A DNA stretch of 64,000 bases, from contig NZ_CP049864.1 of NCBI RefSeq assembly GCF_011300685.1, forward strand, positions 508,885 through 572,884, read 5' to 3'. The notes under the pieces were generated by a model that saw only the letters and a list, made by a program, of their open reading frames with translations, had not been told where the DNA came from and did not search any database. Positions within the stretch are counted from its first letter, which is position 1. The number at the start of each line of letters is the position of its first letter. This DNA is from Lysobacter sp. HDW10 (GTDB lineage Bacteria; Pseudomonadota; Gammaproteobacteria; Xanthomonadales; Xanthomonadaceae). The position numbers and the translations under genes were made by a program. This document shows, in pieces, positions 1-9,900 of the stretch.

Positions 1-1
1 G

Positions 2-643
2 AGCGCGGTTCTACCCGGTCGTCGCAAACAGCGTCATCCGACTATCACCGCTCCTGAAAAGGTTGGCGAACTCTTGCGCGTTATTGACGCATTTGAGGGA
101 ACCTTCCCCGTAGCATGCGCGCTCAAACTGGCTCCCTTGTGGTTCTGCAGACCAGGTGAGATTCGAATGGCGGAATGGTCACAGATCGCTATTGAGTCTG
201 CTGAACCCGTCTACGTTGTACCACCCGCAAACCGAAAGCTTCGCAAGGCAGCAAAAGAAGCCCCTGATACGCCTCCTCACGTAATCCCATTGAGCAGGCA
301 GGCGATTGAGATATTGAAGGAACTGCGTGAAGTTACTGGTCGCGGGAAATTCCTCTTCCCCGGCGCGCGCGATCCCAAGCGAAACATGAGCGACGGCGCT
401 GTAAATGCTGCGCTCGCTCGGCTTGGCTTCAAGGGAATAATCGTTGGTCATGGATTTCGACACATGGCATCGACCCTCCTGCGAGAACAGGGCTGGTCGC
501 GCGAATCGGTGGAAGCCCAGCTGTCGCATGAAATTGGCGGCACTGAGGGTGTATATAACTTAGCCAAATATCTACCCGAACGTCGCAAGATGATGCAGGC
601 GTGGGCGGATTACTTAGACACGCTAAAAGAACAAGGACTTTGA
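2..643 (+). CDS. P4-type tyrosine recombinase/integrase, 3' part
   Basis: Catalyses site-specific integration and excision, usually at the 3' end of a tRNA gene for this family. The frame is open from base 2, so the gene runs off the left edge and about 213 C-terminal residues are present, which is the catalytic domain. The visible signatures are RPGEIRMAEW (first catalytic Arg), GHGFRHMAST (His-x-x-Arg box), an LSHE segment, and YNLAKYLPERRKMMQAWADYL, whose Tyr is the nucleophile. The TTG at 74 is internal to the open frame and is not the start. P4 integrases normally lie just downstream of the target tRNA and read away from it, so the attachment site is expected left of the window. A 6-base gap separates it from the next gene. 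Confidence 0.93.
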   Translation, partial: SAVLPGRRKQRHPTITAPEKVGELLRVIDAFEGTFPVACALKLAPLWFCRPGEIRMAEWSQIAIESAEPVYVVPPANRKLRKAAKEAPDTPPHVIPLSRQAIEILKELREVTGRGKFLFPGARDPKRNMSDGAVNAALARLGFKGIIVGHGFRHMASTLLREQGWSRESVEAQLSHEIGGTEGVYNLAKYLPERRKMMQAWADYLDTLKEQGL

Positions 644-649
644 GTTCAA

Positions 650-1678
650 ATGACCCATCGTGGAAGTAAGACAAGCAACGAACTTAAGGGAATCCGTTAC
701 AACAAAGCCAAGAAGATCTTTTACGACGATGCCAACGGAACCCAAGAAGACCCCGAGCTTCAGGAGATTTTCTCGGCGGAGACGGACGAAGTTGCCGCGA
801 ACCTGGCAGGTCGGTACATCCAAGGCCCCTCCCGCATATGTCTTGCGGGGGAATGCTGCCTATGGGCATACCCCTCCAGTTACGTCATGGAAGTGGATTT
901 CGAGGATCTTTTGTGGTCAGTCAAGAAGGATAAAAGCAACTCTAAGCCCTTCAGCACGTATCTTGAAGCGGATCGTTTTTATATCGGTACCTGGTTCAGC
1001 TCATTTGGCAACACTTGTGTTTTTCGAGTCCTGCAAGGCGTTTTTAATTTAATTGTCTATATCCACGTTGTTCGACTTGAGAACCATCCGGTCGCGACAC
1101 GTGCGCTTGTAGACAAGATATGGAAGAGTGACTTGGAAAGCGGACAGCCACCAAGCTTCCATGCGGAACTAGAGCAGCTGGAAAAGATCGATCGCATACT
1201 CCACGTTGCATTACGGCATTGGGCGCATTCCGCAAAGCTATATGACCTCAGCCGGAACGGTGAGATGGACCCCGCGTTGATCTGGCCCCATCTGAACCAA
1301 GCAACGATGTATCTGGGCATGGCATTTGGCCCATGGTCAACTGGTGAAGGCGCGAGGATGAAGGCGCTAAAGCAACACCGGAAACGCATTGAGTGCGAGA
1401 AGGATTTTGTTCAAGCAGTTTTGCTAGTCCTGAAGAAAGAAGCAGATCGATCGCGCATCAATCAGAAAGACATTATTCGAAATCTGGTCACGGAGCCCGC
1501 GGTATTCGAGGCATTCGAGGCATATAGAAAGGCATCTTCGTCGTATGAAAAGGATAAAGAGATCGACGAAAATGACGAGATTGACGCACTGGAACGCTTG
1601 ATCAAAAAAATCCTCAAGAACGACCCCAGCGCTCGAAATGAAGTCGTTCGTATCTCTCGTCACAAGATGAAGCCTTGA
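650..1678 (+). CDS. Unrecognised protein beside the integrase (342 aa)
   Basis: I do not recognise this protein. It is 342 residues, starts with ATG 6 bases after the integrase stop, and is probably co-transcribed with it. There is no signal peptide or obvious membrane span. The N-terminal half has several aromatic and Cys residues (a CLAGECCLW segment near residue 64), with no recognisable catalytic motif. The C-terminal half is helical and charged, ending in a run rich in Asp, Glu and Lys (EKDKEIDENDEIDALERLIKKI). Its position as the first gene after an island integrase fits a cargo or element-control gene, and a defence role is possible but unsupported. Confidence 0.7.
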   Translation: MTHRGSKTSNELKGIRYNKAKKIFYDDANGTQEDPELQEIFSAETDEVAANLAGRYIQGPSRICLAGECCLWAYPSSYVMEVDFEDLLWSVKKDKSNSKPFSTYLEADRFYIGTWFSSFGNTCVFRVLQGVFNLIVYIHVVRLENHPVATRALVDKIWKSDLESGQPPSFHAELEQLEKIDRILHVALRHWAHSAKLYDLSRNGEMDPALIWPHLNQATMYLGMAFGPWSTGEGARMKALKQHRKRIECEKDFVQAVLLVLKKEADRSRINQKDIIRNLVTEPAVFEAFEAYRKASSSYEKDKEIDENDEIDALERLIKKILKNDPSARNEVVRISRHKMKP

Positions 1679-1694
1679 TGCAGTGATCGTCCAG

Positions 1695-2765
1695 TTAAAT
1701 TTCTTCTTGCAAAACTCCTGTGTATAGGCGCGGTCTACCGCGCTTGGTAGCTATGCCGCGAATCTGACCTTTGCCAAATACTCGCAGGCCAGGTGCTTTG
1801 AGACGAATATAAACATCTATCTTCGTCAGGTACATACAGACATCTTCCAGACCTTGTCGCAATTCCTTATCGGCGTAGTCGATCATTCCAATCCCTAAGC
1901 GTCCATTAGCTTCAAGGCTTCGCTTGTCCGCATTGCAGAGCCAATGCGTTGCGCCTGGTGACGCCATCTTTCTCCAAGCATTTCCGAGAAAGTGACCCAG
2001 TCCATAGTCATCTCGAACCTTGTGTCCGTCGAAGAACAGAACGAGGTGCATATGAGGACCTTTGAGCGCACCCCACTCCTTTTTCCATGCGTAACCGACA
2101 AGCTCCGGATAATTGACGGGCAAGTGATCAACGAACTTGTTGAATTCGCGATTGGCATTCTTACTGGTGATCATTCCGTCACAGGAATACGACAGGGACC
2201 CCTGCTCGTAGCCCAAATCAAGTCGAATCACGAGAAGTCTGGAATAACGTTCAAATAATCCATTCACATACTTGCGCAAGCTAGTAAAGTTTTTCTGAGC
2301 GGTTCTTCGTTCGTTGCGCATGGTATCCAAGTACTTTGTGCTCTTGGCTGCCCGGCGAAGATCGAGAATCCATTTGTTCATCCACTCAACATCTTCGACC
2401 TTCACTTTTGCAGGCGAATAAGGACCCAATCGCTCGACTGCGGACTCCCATAGCTCGAAATAGGGACTGACACGGTGCTGGGGAAAGATGCTTCGGACAT
2501 CAGCTGTACTCAAGCTTGGAATGCTCCCAACGATCGTATCGAGCAATGGACTGGACTTGACCCGTTGGCCTCGTGCTGTTTCAACTATTGAAAACTGAAA
2601 CCCGCCGCGCGCTGTAGCCAGACAGTGAACCAAGTGATCGACTTCAATCAATATCCTCGGACAGTTCATTTCATTGGTCACAATCCACCCGAAGTTGTTG
2701 CGAATGCCGGTATGCAGTCTCCATATGCTGAGCAGTCGTTTGCTGCTCTTAGTCAAACGTTTCAT
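1695..2765 (-). CDS. YagK/YfjJ-domain (inovirus Gp2-like) HUH protein
   Basis: A 356-residue protein of the family annotated as inovirus-type Gp2 or YagK/YfjJ C-terminal, common on P4-like elements and islands. These proteins share the HUH fold of replication initiators. The C-terminal half carries the family hallmarks: LLVIRLDLGYEQG, then WGALKGPHMHLVLFFDG, where His-Met-His is the HUH metal-binding pair, followed by a GHFLGNAWRKM segment. The expected role is nicking or priming DNA replication of the element, but this is inferred from the fold and experimental evidence for the family is thin. It is leftward and convergent with the previous gene. The AlpA gene lies upstream on the same strand, so the two may be co-regulated. 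Confidence 0.8.
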   Translation of the reverse strand: MKRLTKSSKRLLSIWRLHTGIRNNFGWIVTNEMNCPRILIEVDHLVHCLATARGGFQFSIVETARGQRVKSSPLLDTIVGSIPSLSTADVRSIFPQHRVSPYFELWESAVERLGPYSPAKVKVEDVEWMNKWILDLRRAAKSTKYLDTMRNERRTAQKNFTSLRKYVNGLFERYSRLLVIRLDLGYEQGSLSYSCDGMITSKNANREFNKFVDHLPVNYPELVGYAWKKEWGALKGPHMHLVLFFDGHKVRDDYGLGHFLGNAWRKMASPGATHWLCNADKRSLEANGRLGIGMIDYADKELRQGLEDVCMYLTKIDVYIRLKAPGLRVFGKGQIRGIATKRGRPRLYTGVLQEEI

Positions 2766-2903
2766 TTCGTATTCCTATTCACATTCGTTATAGAAAACAA
2801 TTAATCCCAAATTCGTTGCTGTTCGAATCGGGGTGTATTAGGGGAAGGCGACAAGAAAGGTCCCGTAAACCCGGGCAATTCGACCTCCTGAGAAGAATGA
2901 GAA

Positions 2904-3113
2904 TTAGTGACCGGAGACCTCCTTCTTCGACTCAAGCCAGGCGTCGATGTCAGAGGGCAAGAACCCGACTGCAGCCCTTCCGAGCCGAACCGGTTTGGGA
3001 AATGCCGGGTCGTTCTTGCGGAGCCAATAGCCTTGGGACACGCTGACGCCCAGATGAGAGCAGAGCGGCTTCATACGCCAAATCGCTTCGTGGCGAGTCG
3101 ATTCAAGTTTCAT
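2904..3113 (-). CDS. AlpA-family DNA-binding regulator
   Basis: A 69-residue winged-helix/MerR-like DNA-binding protein of the AlpA type. Visible features are an N-terminal helix-turn-helix stretch (LCSHLGVSVSQGYWLRKND) followed by FPKPVRLGRAAVGFLPSDIDAWLES, the typical AlpA wing and closing helix. AlpA proteins activate integrase or excisionase expression and act as excision factors on P4-like elements. Here it lies upstream of the Gp2-like gene on the same strand, with 138 bases between them. A purine-rich site precedes the ATG. Control of excision together with the integrase at the left edge is an inference from family behaviour. Confidence 0.88.
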   Translation of the reverse strand: MKLESTRHEAIWRMKPLCSHLGVSVSQGYWLRKNDPAFPKPVRLGRAAVGFLPSDIDAWLESKKEVSGH

Positions 3114-3586
3114 TTCCAGCTTCCTTTGTTGTGGGGAAGACAGAGGCTAAGGCACTCGAAACCTGGAAAAATTGATTTGCTAGCACTTTCTTTTTTTGTC
3201 GTCTGACCAACAGGCCAGTCTCTTTGAGCGACGCGAATCACGGGAAGGGGGACCGCGCAGGAAGCGCCGAGTTTTCTGTTGGGTGCTCGCCGTGAAATTG
3301 GATCCGCGATCACTCACAAAGCGGTGTTCATTGCACTAACTCTTAGGTCCCATCTCAGTCATTCCCTTGTCGTCGACACGCATCTGGGCAGGGCGATTAT
3401 TTACATGGCTTCGTTATGCAATAGACCCCGCGCGCCGTACGGATCATTAGTCAAATGTGTAAAAAATCCCCAAGTTCTGAGGTAGCAGCGGGGCATGCCG
3501 CGGGCGTGATTCACCCGAAACTGGCAGAATCAACAGAGGGGTTTGCCTATCCGGCAAATGCAGCAAAGCAAGGAAAACTCATTTCG
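3114..3586. other. Intergenic region between divergent alpA and hsdM
   Basis: A 473-base region with no gene I can support. It should hold the divergent promoters for the AlpA gene and the hsdMSR operon, but I could not identify convincing promoter boxes. The hsdM frame is open upstream to an ATG at 3455, which would add 44 residues of low-complexity, unfamily-like sequence. Confidence 0.5.
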
Positions 3587-5626
3587 ATGTCGTCACCACA
3601 ACAAGAAAAGTCCACCGCTCCGCTCAAGCCCACTGCATCAGACACGATTTTGTCAGCCTTCATCTGGAAGAATGCCGAGGACTTATGGGGCGACTTTAAG
3701 CACACTGACTTCGGCAAGATCATTCTGCCGTTCACCTTGCTCCGTCGCTTGGAGTGCGTGCTCGAGCCGACACGTGAGGAGGTCAATGCTGCCCATCTTA
3801 AGTTCAAGGACAAGGGCATGGACTTGGGACTTGTACTTCGGCAAACCGCCGGGCTACCTTTCTACAACACCTCGCAATACTCATTGGCAACACTTGGCGC
3901 AACCAAGACCAAGTCCAACCTCGAGGCCTACATTGCTGGGTTCTCCGACAACGCCCGGGTGATCTTTGACCAGTTCAACTTCACCGATACCATCGTCCGC
4001 CTTGCGCGCGCTGACATACTGTTCAAGATCTGCCAGAACTTTGCCAATACCGACCTGCACCCGGATGTGGTTCCCGACCGGGTGATGTCCAACATCTACG
4101 AGCATCTGATCCGCCGGTTTGGCTCCGAGGTCAACGAAGCGGCTGAAGACTTCATGACCCCTCGTGACGTAGTCCATTTGGCCACTACCTTGCTCTTGGA
4201 TCCGGATGACGCACTATTCCGAAGCAATCCTGGTCTAATCCGCACGCTTTATGACCCCACCTGCGGGACCGGCGGATTTTTAACAGATGCCATGAACCAC
4301 GTAGATGGGTTCGCGGCCAAAGGGAAGGCCCCACCCGTCTTGATCCCGTTTGGTCAGGAGCTGGAGCCCGAAACTCACGCGGTTTCATTGGCGAACATGT
4401 TGTTGCGCCGCCTGGAATCCGAACCTGCCCGTGACCTATCTGCCAACATCGCCGGACCGAAGTCCACCCTTTCGCAAGATGCATTTGCCGGTCAGCGCTT
4501 CCACTACTGCTTGTCCAACCCTCCCTTCGGCAAGAAATGGGAGAAGGATCAGGCCTTTGTTCATCGCGAGGCGCGTGAGAAGGGCTTCGAGGCCCGCTTC
4601 GGTGCAGGTACCCCTCGCGTTTCTGACGGGTCCATGCTCTTTGTCCAGCACCTTATTTCCAAGCTAGAGCACCCAAACAAGGGCGGCGGTCGCGCTGCAA
4701 TCATTTTGTCGGGCTCTCCCCTTTTCACGGGAAATGCAGGCCAAGGTGAAACCGAGATTCGCCGCTGGCTGCTGGAGAACGATTACATCGAGGCAATTGT
4801 TGCATTGCCGACCGACATTTTCTTCCGCACCGGTATTGGCACGTATATATGGCTGTTGACCAATAGCAAGCCCGAACACCGCAGGGGGAAAGTTCAGCTG
4901 ATCGACGCGACTGGCATGCACACCTCCATGCGCAAGTCTGAGGGCAACAAGCGCCGCTACATCAACGACGATCAAATAAAGGACATCGCCCGCCTGTACG
5001 CCGACTTCGAGGCCGGCGAGAACGTACGGATCGTCGACTACCACGAGTTCGGCTATCGCCGGATCAAGGTCCAGCGTCCACTTCGCATGAGTTTCCAGAT
5101 CACCGACGATGGCATGGCCACACTGCGCAACGATGTGGCCTGGGCCAAGGTCGATACCGAGGCGTGGGAGAACCTGCTGGCGCGCTATCGCGGCAAGACG
5201 CTCCCGTATGCTTGGCTCGACACTCTGGCCACTGAAGCCAAGAAGGCCGGCATCGGCAAGCTGGGCAAGGCTTACATCAAGGCACTTTCCACCGCGTTCG
5301 GCGTTCGAGACCCAGGCGCCGACCCAGTTGAGGAAGACGGCGCGCAAGTTCCTGACAAGGAGTTGGAGGACTTCGAGAGTGTGCCACTGAATCAATCTAT
5401 CGATGACTACATGGCCGCCGAAGTACTGCCTCATGCGCCTGACGCATGGGTAGACGAGTCCTATACCGACAAGCGGGACGATCGGGTGGGCAAGGTCGGC
5501 TACGAGATTAATTTCAATCGCTACTTCTACAAGTATGTCTCCCCTCGCGAACTGCACGAGATCGATGCGGAGTTGAAAGCGGTGGAAGCGGAAATTGCTG
5601 CGCTGTTGGATGAGGTAGCGGAATGA
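3587..5626 (+). CDS. hsdM: Type I restriction-modification methyltransferase subunit HsdM
   Basis: The N6-adenine methyltransferase subunit of a type I R-M system; with HsdS it methylates host DNA and with HsdR it forms the restriction complex. An N-terminal helical HsdM domain (ILSAFIWKNAEDLWGDFKHTDFG) is followed by AdoMet-binding motif I, DPTCGTGGFL, near residue 222, and the catalytic NPPFGKKW near residue 311. The start at 3587 gives 679 residues, with a purine-rich AAGGAAAA about 10 bases upstream. An upstream in-frame ATG at 3455 would add 44 residues unlike the family. The C-terminus extends beyond the methylase core and ends in a coiled-coil-like segment (ELHEIDAELKAVEAEIAALL). The stop overlaps the hsdS start by 4 bases (ATGA), which indicates translational coupling. 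Confidence 0.96.
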   Translation: MSSPQQEKSTAPLKPTASDTILSAFIWKNAEDLWGDFKHTDFGKIILPFTLLRRLECVLEPTREEVNAAHLKFKDKGMDLGLVLRQTAGLPFYNTSQYSLATLGATKTKSNLEAYIAGFSDNARVIFDQFNFTDTIVRLARADILFKICQNFANTDLHPDVVPDRVMSNIYEHLIRRFGSEVNEAAEDFMTPRDVVHLATTLLLDPDDALFRSNPGLIRTLYDPTCGTGGFLTDAMNHVDGFAAKGKAPPVLIPFGQELEPETHAVSLANMLLRRLESEPARDLSANIAGPKSTLSQDAFAGQRFHYCLSNPPFGKKWEKDQAFVHREAREKGFEARFGAGTPRVSDGSMLFVQHLISKLEHPNKGGGRAAIILSGSPLFTGNAGQGETEIRRWLLENDYIEAIVALPTDIFFRTGIGTYIWLLTNSKPEHRRGKVQLIDATGMHTSMRKSEGNKRRYINDDQIKDIARLYADFEAGENVRIVDYHEFGYRRIKVQRPLRMSFQITDDGMATLRNDVAWAKVDTEAWENLLARYRGKTLPYAWLDTLATEAKKAGIGKLGKAYIKALSTAFGVRDPGADPVEEDGAQVPDKELEDFESVPLNQSIDDYMAAEVLPHAPDAWVDESYTDKRDDRVGKVGYEINFNRYFYKYVSPRELHEIDAELKAVEAEIAALLDEVAE

Positions 5627-6930
5627 CTCCCGCACTTTCAGGACAACCAATGAAGGAGTCCGGCATTGAGTGGGTAGGAAAGGTTCCGGCTCACTGGTCG
5701 GTACGCCCCTTTTTCTCGTTCGCCGCTGAGGTAGACCATCCAAACGTAGGCTTGAAGGAGCGCAATTTACTGTCGTTGAGCTATGGCCGCCTGGTTCGAA
5801 AGGACATGGATCGTCTCGAAGGCCTCACCCCTGCCAGCTTTGAGGGCTACAACATCGTCGAGGCGAACGACATCGTCTTTCGGCTAACTGACCTCCAGAA
5901 CGATATGAGGAGCCTTCGTTCCGCTCGGGCCCTGGAACGAGGCATCATCACCTCTGCCTATGTCACCGTTAGACCCCAAGCTGGCCCGCGTTTTTTTGAA
6001 TACCTCATGCGCTCGTATGACACCACCAAGGTGTTTTACGGTATCGGCGGCGGTATTCGTCAATCCATGAAGTTCGCCGACCTCAAGCGCCTGCCCGTGG
6101 TGGTTCCACCCGTCGCCGAAATGGATTCCATCGTCGCCCACCTCGACCGCGCCACCACCCGCATCGACGCACTAGTTGCGAAGAAGATCCGCTTCATTAT
6201 GTTGTTGCGCGAGAAACGCGAGGCCACGATCACGCATGTTGTGACCAAGGGGCTGGATGCTGCCGTGCCGATCAAGGAGAGCGGAGTGGAGTGGCTTGGC
6301 AATGTGCCGGCCCACTGGGAAATTGGTGCCGCGCGTCGCTTTTACTCCTTCAATCCGTCAAAACGAGAAATATCCAGCCGCCATCGCTCTCAGGAGGTCT
6401 CCTTTCTGCCAATGGAAGCAATCGGTGAAACTGGAAAGCTTGATCTGACGCGAACTCGCCCAATCAGTGAAGTAGACACGGGGTACTCGTACTTCGCGAA
6501 CGGTGATGTCGTAATCGCTAAGATCACACCTTGTTTCGAGAACGGCAAGGGTGCGCCTGTCAATGACCTGACTGGCGGCGTTGGATTCGGAACAACTGAG
6601 TTAATCGTGCTGCGGCCGTCTAATTTAGTAAGCCAGCAGTACTCTTGGTGGCTGTTCGCGGCAACGGGATTTCGTCGGTTTGCCGAAGGCCACATGGAAG
6701 GCTCAGCGGGCCAAAAGAGAGTTCAGGATGAATGGTTGAAGGCACAGATGATCGCTCTGCCACCGCTAGCCGAACAGGAAACCATAGTCGCCCACCTTGA
6801 CCGCGCCACCACCCGCATCGACACCCTGATCGCCAAGACCGAGCGCTCCGTCGAACTGTTGCGCGAACACCGCACCGCCCTCATCACTGCCGCTGTCACC
6901 GGCAGGATCGATTTACTCAAAGCTGCCTAG
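5623..6930 (+). CDS. hsdS: Type I restriction-modification specificity subunit HsdS
   Basis: The DNA-recognition subunit, 435 residues, built as two half-repeats. Each half opens with a KESG-EW-G-VPAHW signature (near residues 8 and 219), continues into a target-recognition domain, and closes with a conserved helix starting IVAHLDRATTRID (near residues 169 and 388) that spaces the two domains. The two recognition domains differ in sequence, so a bipartite asymmetric target is expected; the target cannot be read from sequence. The coding DNA of the conserved helices is nearly identical over 36 bases, which could allow recognition-domain exchange. The gene overlaps hsdM by 4 bases and precedes hsdR by 8 bases, completing an operon. 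Confidence 0.95.
   Translation: MTPALSGQPMKESGIEWVGKVPAHWSVRPFFSFAAEVDHPNVGLKERNLLSLSYGRLVRKDMDRLEGLTPASFEGYNIVEANDIVFRLTDLQNDMRSLRSARALERGIITSAYVTVRPQAGPRFFEYLMRSYDTTKVFYGIGGGIRQSMKFADLKRLPVVVPPVAEMDSIVAHLDRATTRIDALVAKKIRFIMLLREKREATITHVVTKGLDAAVPIKESGVEWLGNVPAHWEIGAARRFYSFNPSKREISSRHRSQEVSFLPMEAIGETGKLDLTRTRPISEVDTGYSYFANGDVVIAKITPCFENGKGAPVNDLTGGVGFGTTELIVLRPSNLVSQQYSWWLFAATGFRRFAEGHMEGSAGQKRVQDEWLKAQMIALPPLAEQETIVAHLDRATTRIDTLIAKTERSVELLREHRTALITAAVTGRIDLLKAA
6133..6168 (+). repeat. First copy of a 36-base direct repeat within hsdS
   Basis: Encodes VAHLDRATTRID in the central conserved helix. It matches bases 6787-6822 at 35 of 36 positions; the one difference is a C/T change. The two copies are 654 bases apart. 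Confidence 0.93.
6787..6822 (+). repeat. Second copy of the 36-base direct repeat within hsdS
   Basis: Encodes the same peptide in the C-terminal conserved helix of HsdS and is 35/36 identical to bases 6133-6168. Confidence 0.93.
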
Positions 6931-6938
6931 GAAGCCCC

Positions 6939-9900
6939 ATGCACCCTAGTTTCAACGATACCGCCCACCGTGAGCGCTATTTCGAGGAATACATCGTTAA
7001 GCAGCTGTCTGCACGCGGCTGGCGCGTGGGGGAGGCTTCTAGTTACGACCAGAACCATGCGCTCTACTCCGAAGACCTCGTCGAGTGGGTGCAAACAACG
7101 CAGCCCAAGCGCTGGGAGAAGCTGATAGCGAGCAACGGTGACAGGGCGTCGGCCACCCTAATGAACCGGTTGGCTCAAGCGCTAGAACGGGAAAGCACGG
7201 TCAACGTGCTGCGCTATGGGATAAAGATTGCGGGTGCGGGTGAGATCGTCCTGAGCGAAGGGCAACCGGAAGACAATCGCGATCCGTCCGCTTGGGAGCG
7301 TTACAACGCAAACATCCTGCGGGTGGTTCCCCAGTTGATGTACCGCCCTGGCAGCAAGTTGGCCATCGATCTCGTGTTTTTTATCAATGGCATTCCAGTG
7401 GCGACGGTTGAGGTCAAGACGGACTTCACTCAGTCTGCATCGGCGGCTGTAGAGCAATATAAGAATGACCGCCTACCTTTGGATGCGACAACACGACGCC
7501 GGGAGCCGCTGCTGACCTTCAAGCGCGGTGCAGTCGTTCATTTCGCGATGTCAGATAGTGACATTCAAATGTGCACAAGGCTCGATGGAGCTGACAGCTA
7601 TTTCCTGCCATTCAACATGGGCCGCAATGGTCGTGGCGGAAACCCGATTCGCGAGGATGGCGAATATCCAGTTGCTTATTTCTGGGAACAGGTCTGCCAG
7701 CGTGATAACTGGCTACGAATCTTCCACAGCTTCGTTTACACCGAGAAGAAAGATGTGGTGGACCTCTCGGGTAATCATCACCTGAAGGAAACGCAAATTT
7801 TCCCGCGTTACCATCAATGGGACGCCGTCACCAAGATGATTGCCGATGCCAAGGCCAATGGCCCGGGCATGACCTACCTCTGCGAACATTCAGCCGGCTC
7901 TGGCAAGACCAGTACTATCGCTTGGACTGCACACGACCTCATTCGGCTACGCACTTCGGACAAGGGCGAACCCTACTTCCATTCCGTCATTGTGGTCACT
8001 GACCGCACTGTTCTTGATAAGCAATTGCAAGACGCCGTGCAACAGATTGACCACCAAAGGGATCTAATTGCCGCTATCGGCGAAAAAGACACGGGCAAAA
8101 GTAAGTCTGCTGAACTGGCCGACGCGATGGAGCGTGGCACGCCAATCATCGTTGTTACGTTGCAGACATTTCCTTTTGCCATGGAGCAGGTGCTAACCAA
8201 CGGCAAGCTGAAAGATCGAAACTTTGCAGTAATCATTGACGAAGCTCACACGAGCCAAACCGGATCCGCCGCCTCAAAGCTTCAGGCAACCTTGGCGTTG
8301 CGAGATGCTAGAGAGATGGAAGGCCTCACCGTCGAGGAACTTCTCGAGAAGATCCAGCAATCCCGAGTACGTCCCAAAAACGTGAGCTACTTCGCCTTCA
8401 CTGCCACACCCAAACATGCCACGCTCACGCTGTTCGGTCGCCCCGCCGACCCTACACGACCGGCCAGTAAAGACAATCTTCCGGAGTCCTTCCATAAGTA
8501 CCCGATGCGTCAGGCCATCGATGAAGAATTTATCCGCGATGTCTTAGATGGATACCTGCCTTATAAGACTGCTTTCAACCTGGCGGAACCGGCCAAAGAT
8601 GGAAAGCGTGTTGCACCGAAATCCGCCAAGCGCGCGCTTGCCAAGTGGCTCAATTTGCATGCGACAAACGTCACCCAGAAGGTAGAGTTCATCGTCGAGC
8701 ACTTTGCGGCAAACGTTGCGCCACTATTGGGTGGTACCGCCAAGGCCATGATCGTAACTTCATCGCGCGCCTCTGCCGTCCGCTACAAAAAGGCATTTGA
8801 TGCGTATATCGCGGCCAACCCAAAACACAAAGCCTTTTACGCTTTGGTTGCATTCTCCGGTTCTCTTTCGGGTAAGGATGTTGTTCATGCTTCCGATGAG
8901 CAATTGAAGAATGATCCGTTCTCAGCCCAAGAGGACGAACAATTTACCGAAGCTTCAATGAACCCTCGTGAGTACGGTAGCGACCTTCGCACAGTTTTCG
9001 ACCGACCCGAATTTCGCGTAATGATCGTCGCCAACAAGTTCCAGACGGGCTTCGACCAGCCTAAGTTGTGCGCGATGTATCTAGACAAGAAAATTGCCAA
9101 CCCCGTCGAGATTGTGCAGACCTTATCTCGTCTCAACCGGTTCTCACCTGGAAAAGACAGCACCTTCATCATTGATTTCGTCAACGAGCCTCAAGCCATT
9201 CTGGACGCTTTCGCTAAATATGATGCCGGCGCTCGAATTGTTGATGTTCAGGATCCCAACGTTATTTACGACCTGCAAGCGGATTTGGATAGAGCACGAA
9301 TCTATACACGCGAGGAGGTCGCGGCGTACGCGAAGGTGCGGTACAAATCGGCGGCTGCGTATGCTGCCGGCGAGCAGGCTCAACATCGAGATCTCTATGC
9401 GGCCACGAGCACACCCACTGAGCGCTTTAACGACCGGCTGAATGTTGAGAGAAACGGGATCCTTGCGGCCGAGTCGGCGTACGAGGCGACGAAAGCACTA
9501 GGCAACGAGGCAGGAATGAAGCAAGCGGATGCGAACCGCGCATCGCACGCGGAGGCGCTGCAGGTCCTCATTGACGTCAAGTCTGGACTGACGCGGTTTA
9601 GCTCCCTGTATACCTATATTTCACAAACGATCGACCTAGGTGATCCAGAACTTGAAGCATTCGCAAGCTTTGCCAAATTGCTCTCAAAGCGACTAAACGG
9701 TGTCCCGCCAGAGCAGGTCGATATATCTGCCTTGACGCTGACTGGATTCGATTTGAAGCCGCAGGACTATTCGCCCGATGGAGACCCGCCAGAGGAAGAA
9801 GCCATTATTCTCAACCCTATTGGAGCGAGCGGTAGCGGCCAAGTGCCGCTGCCGGTTTACTTGCGCCAGGTGATTGCCCGACTCAATTCAATATTTGGTG

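Noticed and set aside
4664..5743. 359-codon open frame on the minus strand opposite hsdM
   Set aside because: Antisense to conserved hsdM/hsdS; no independent ribosome-binding site or family match.
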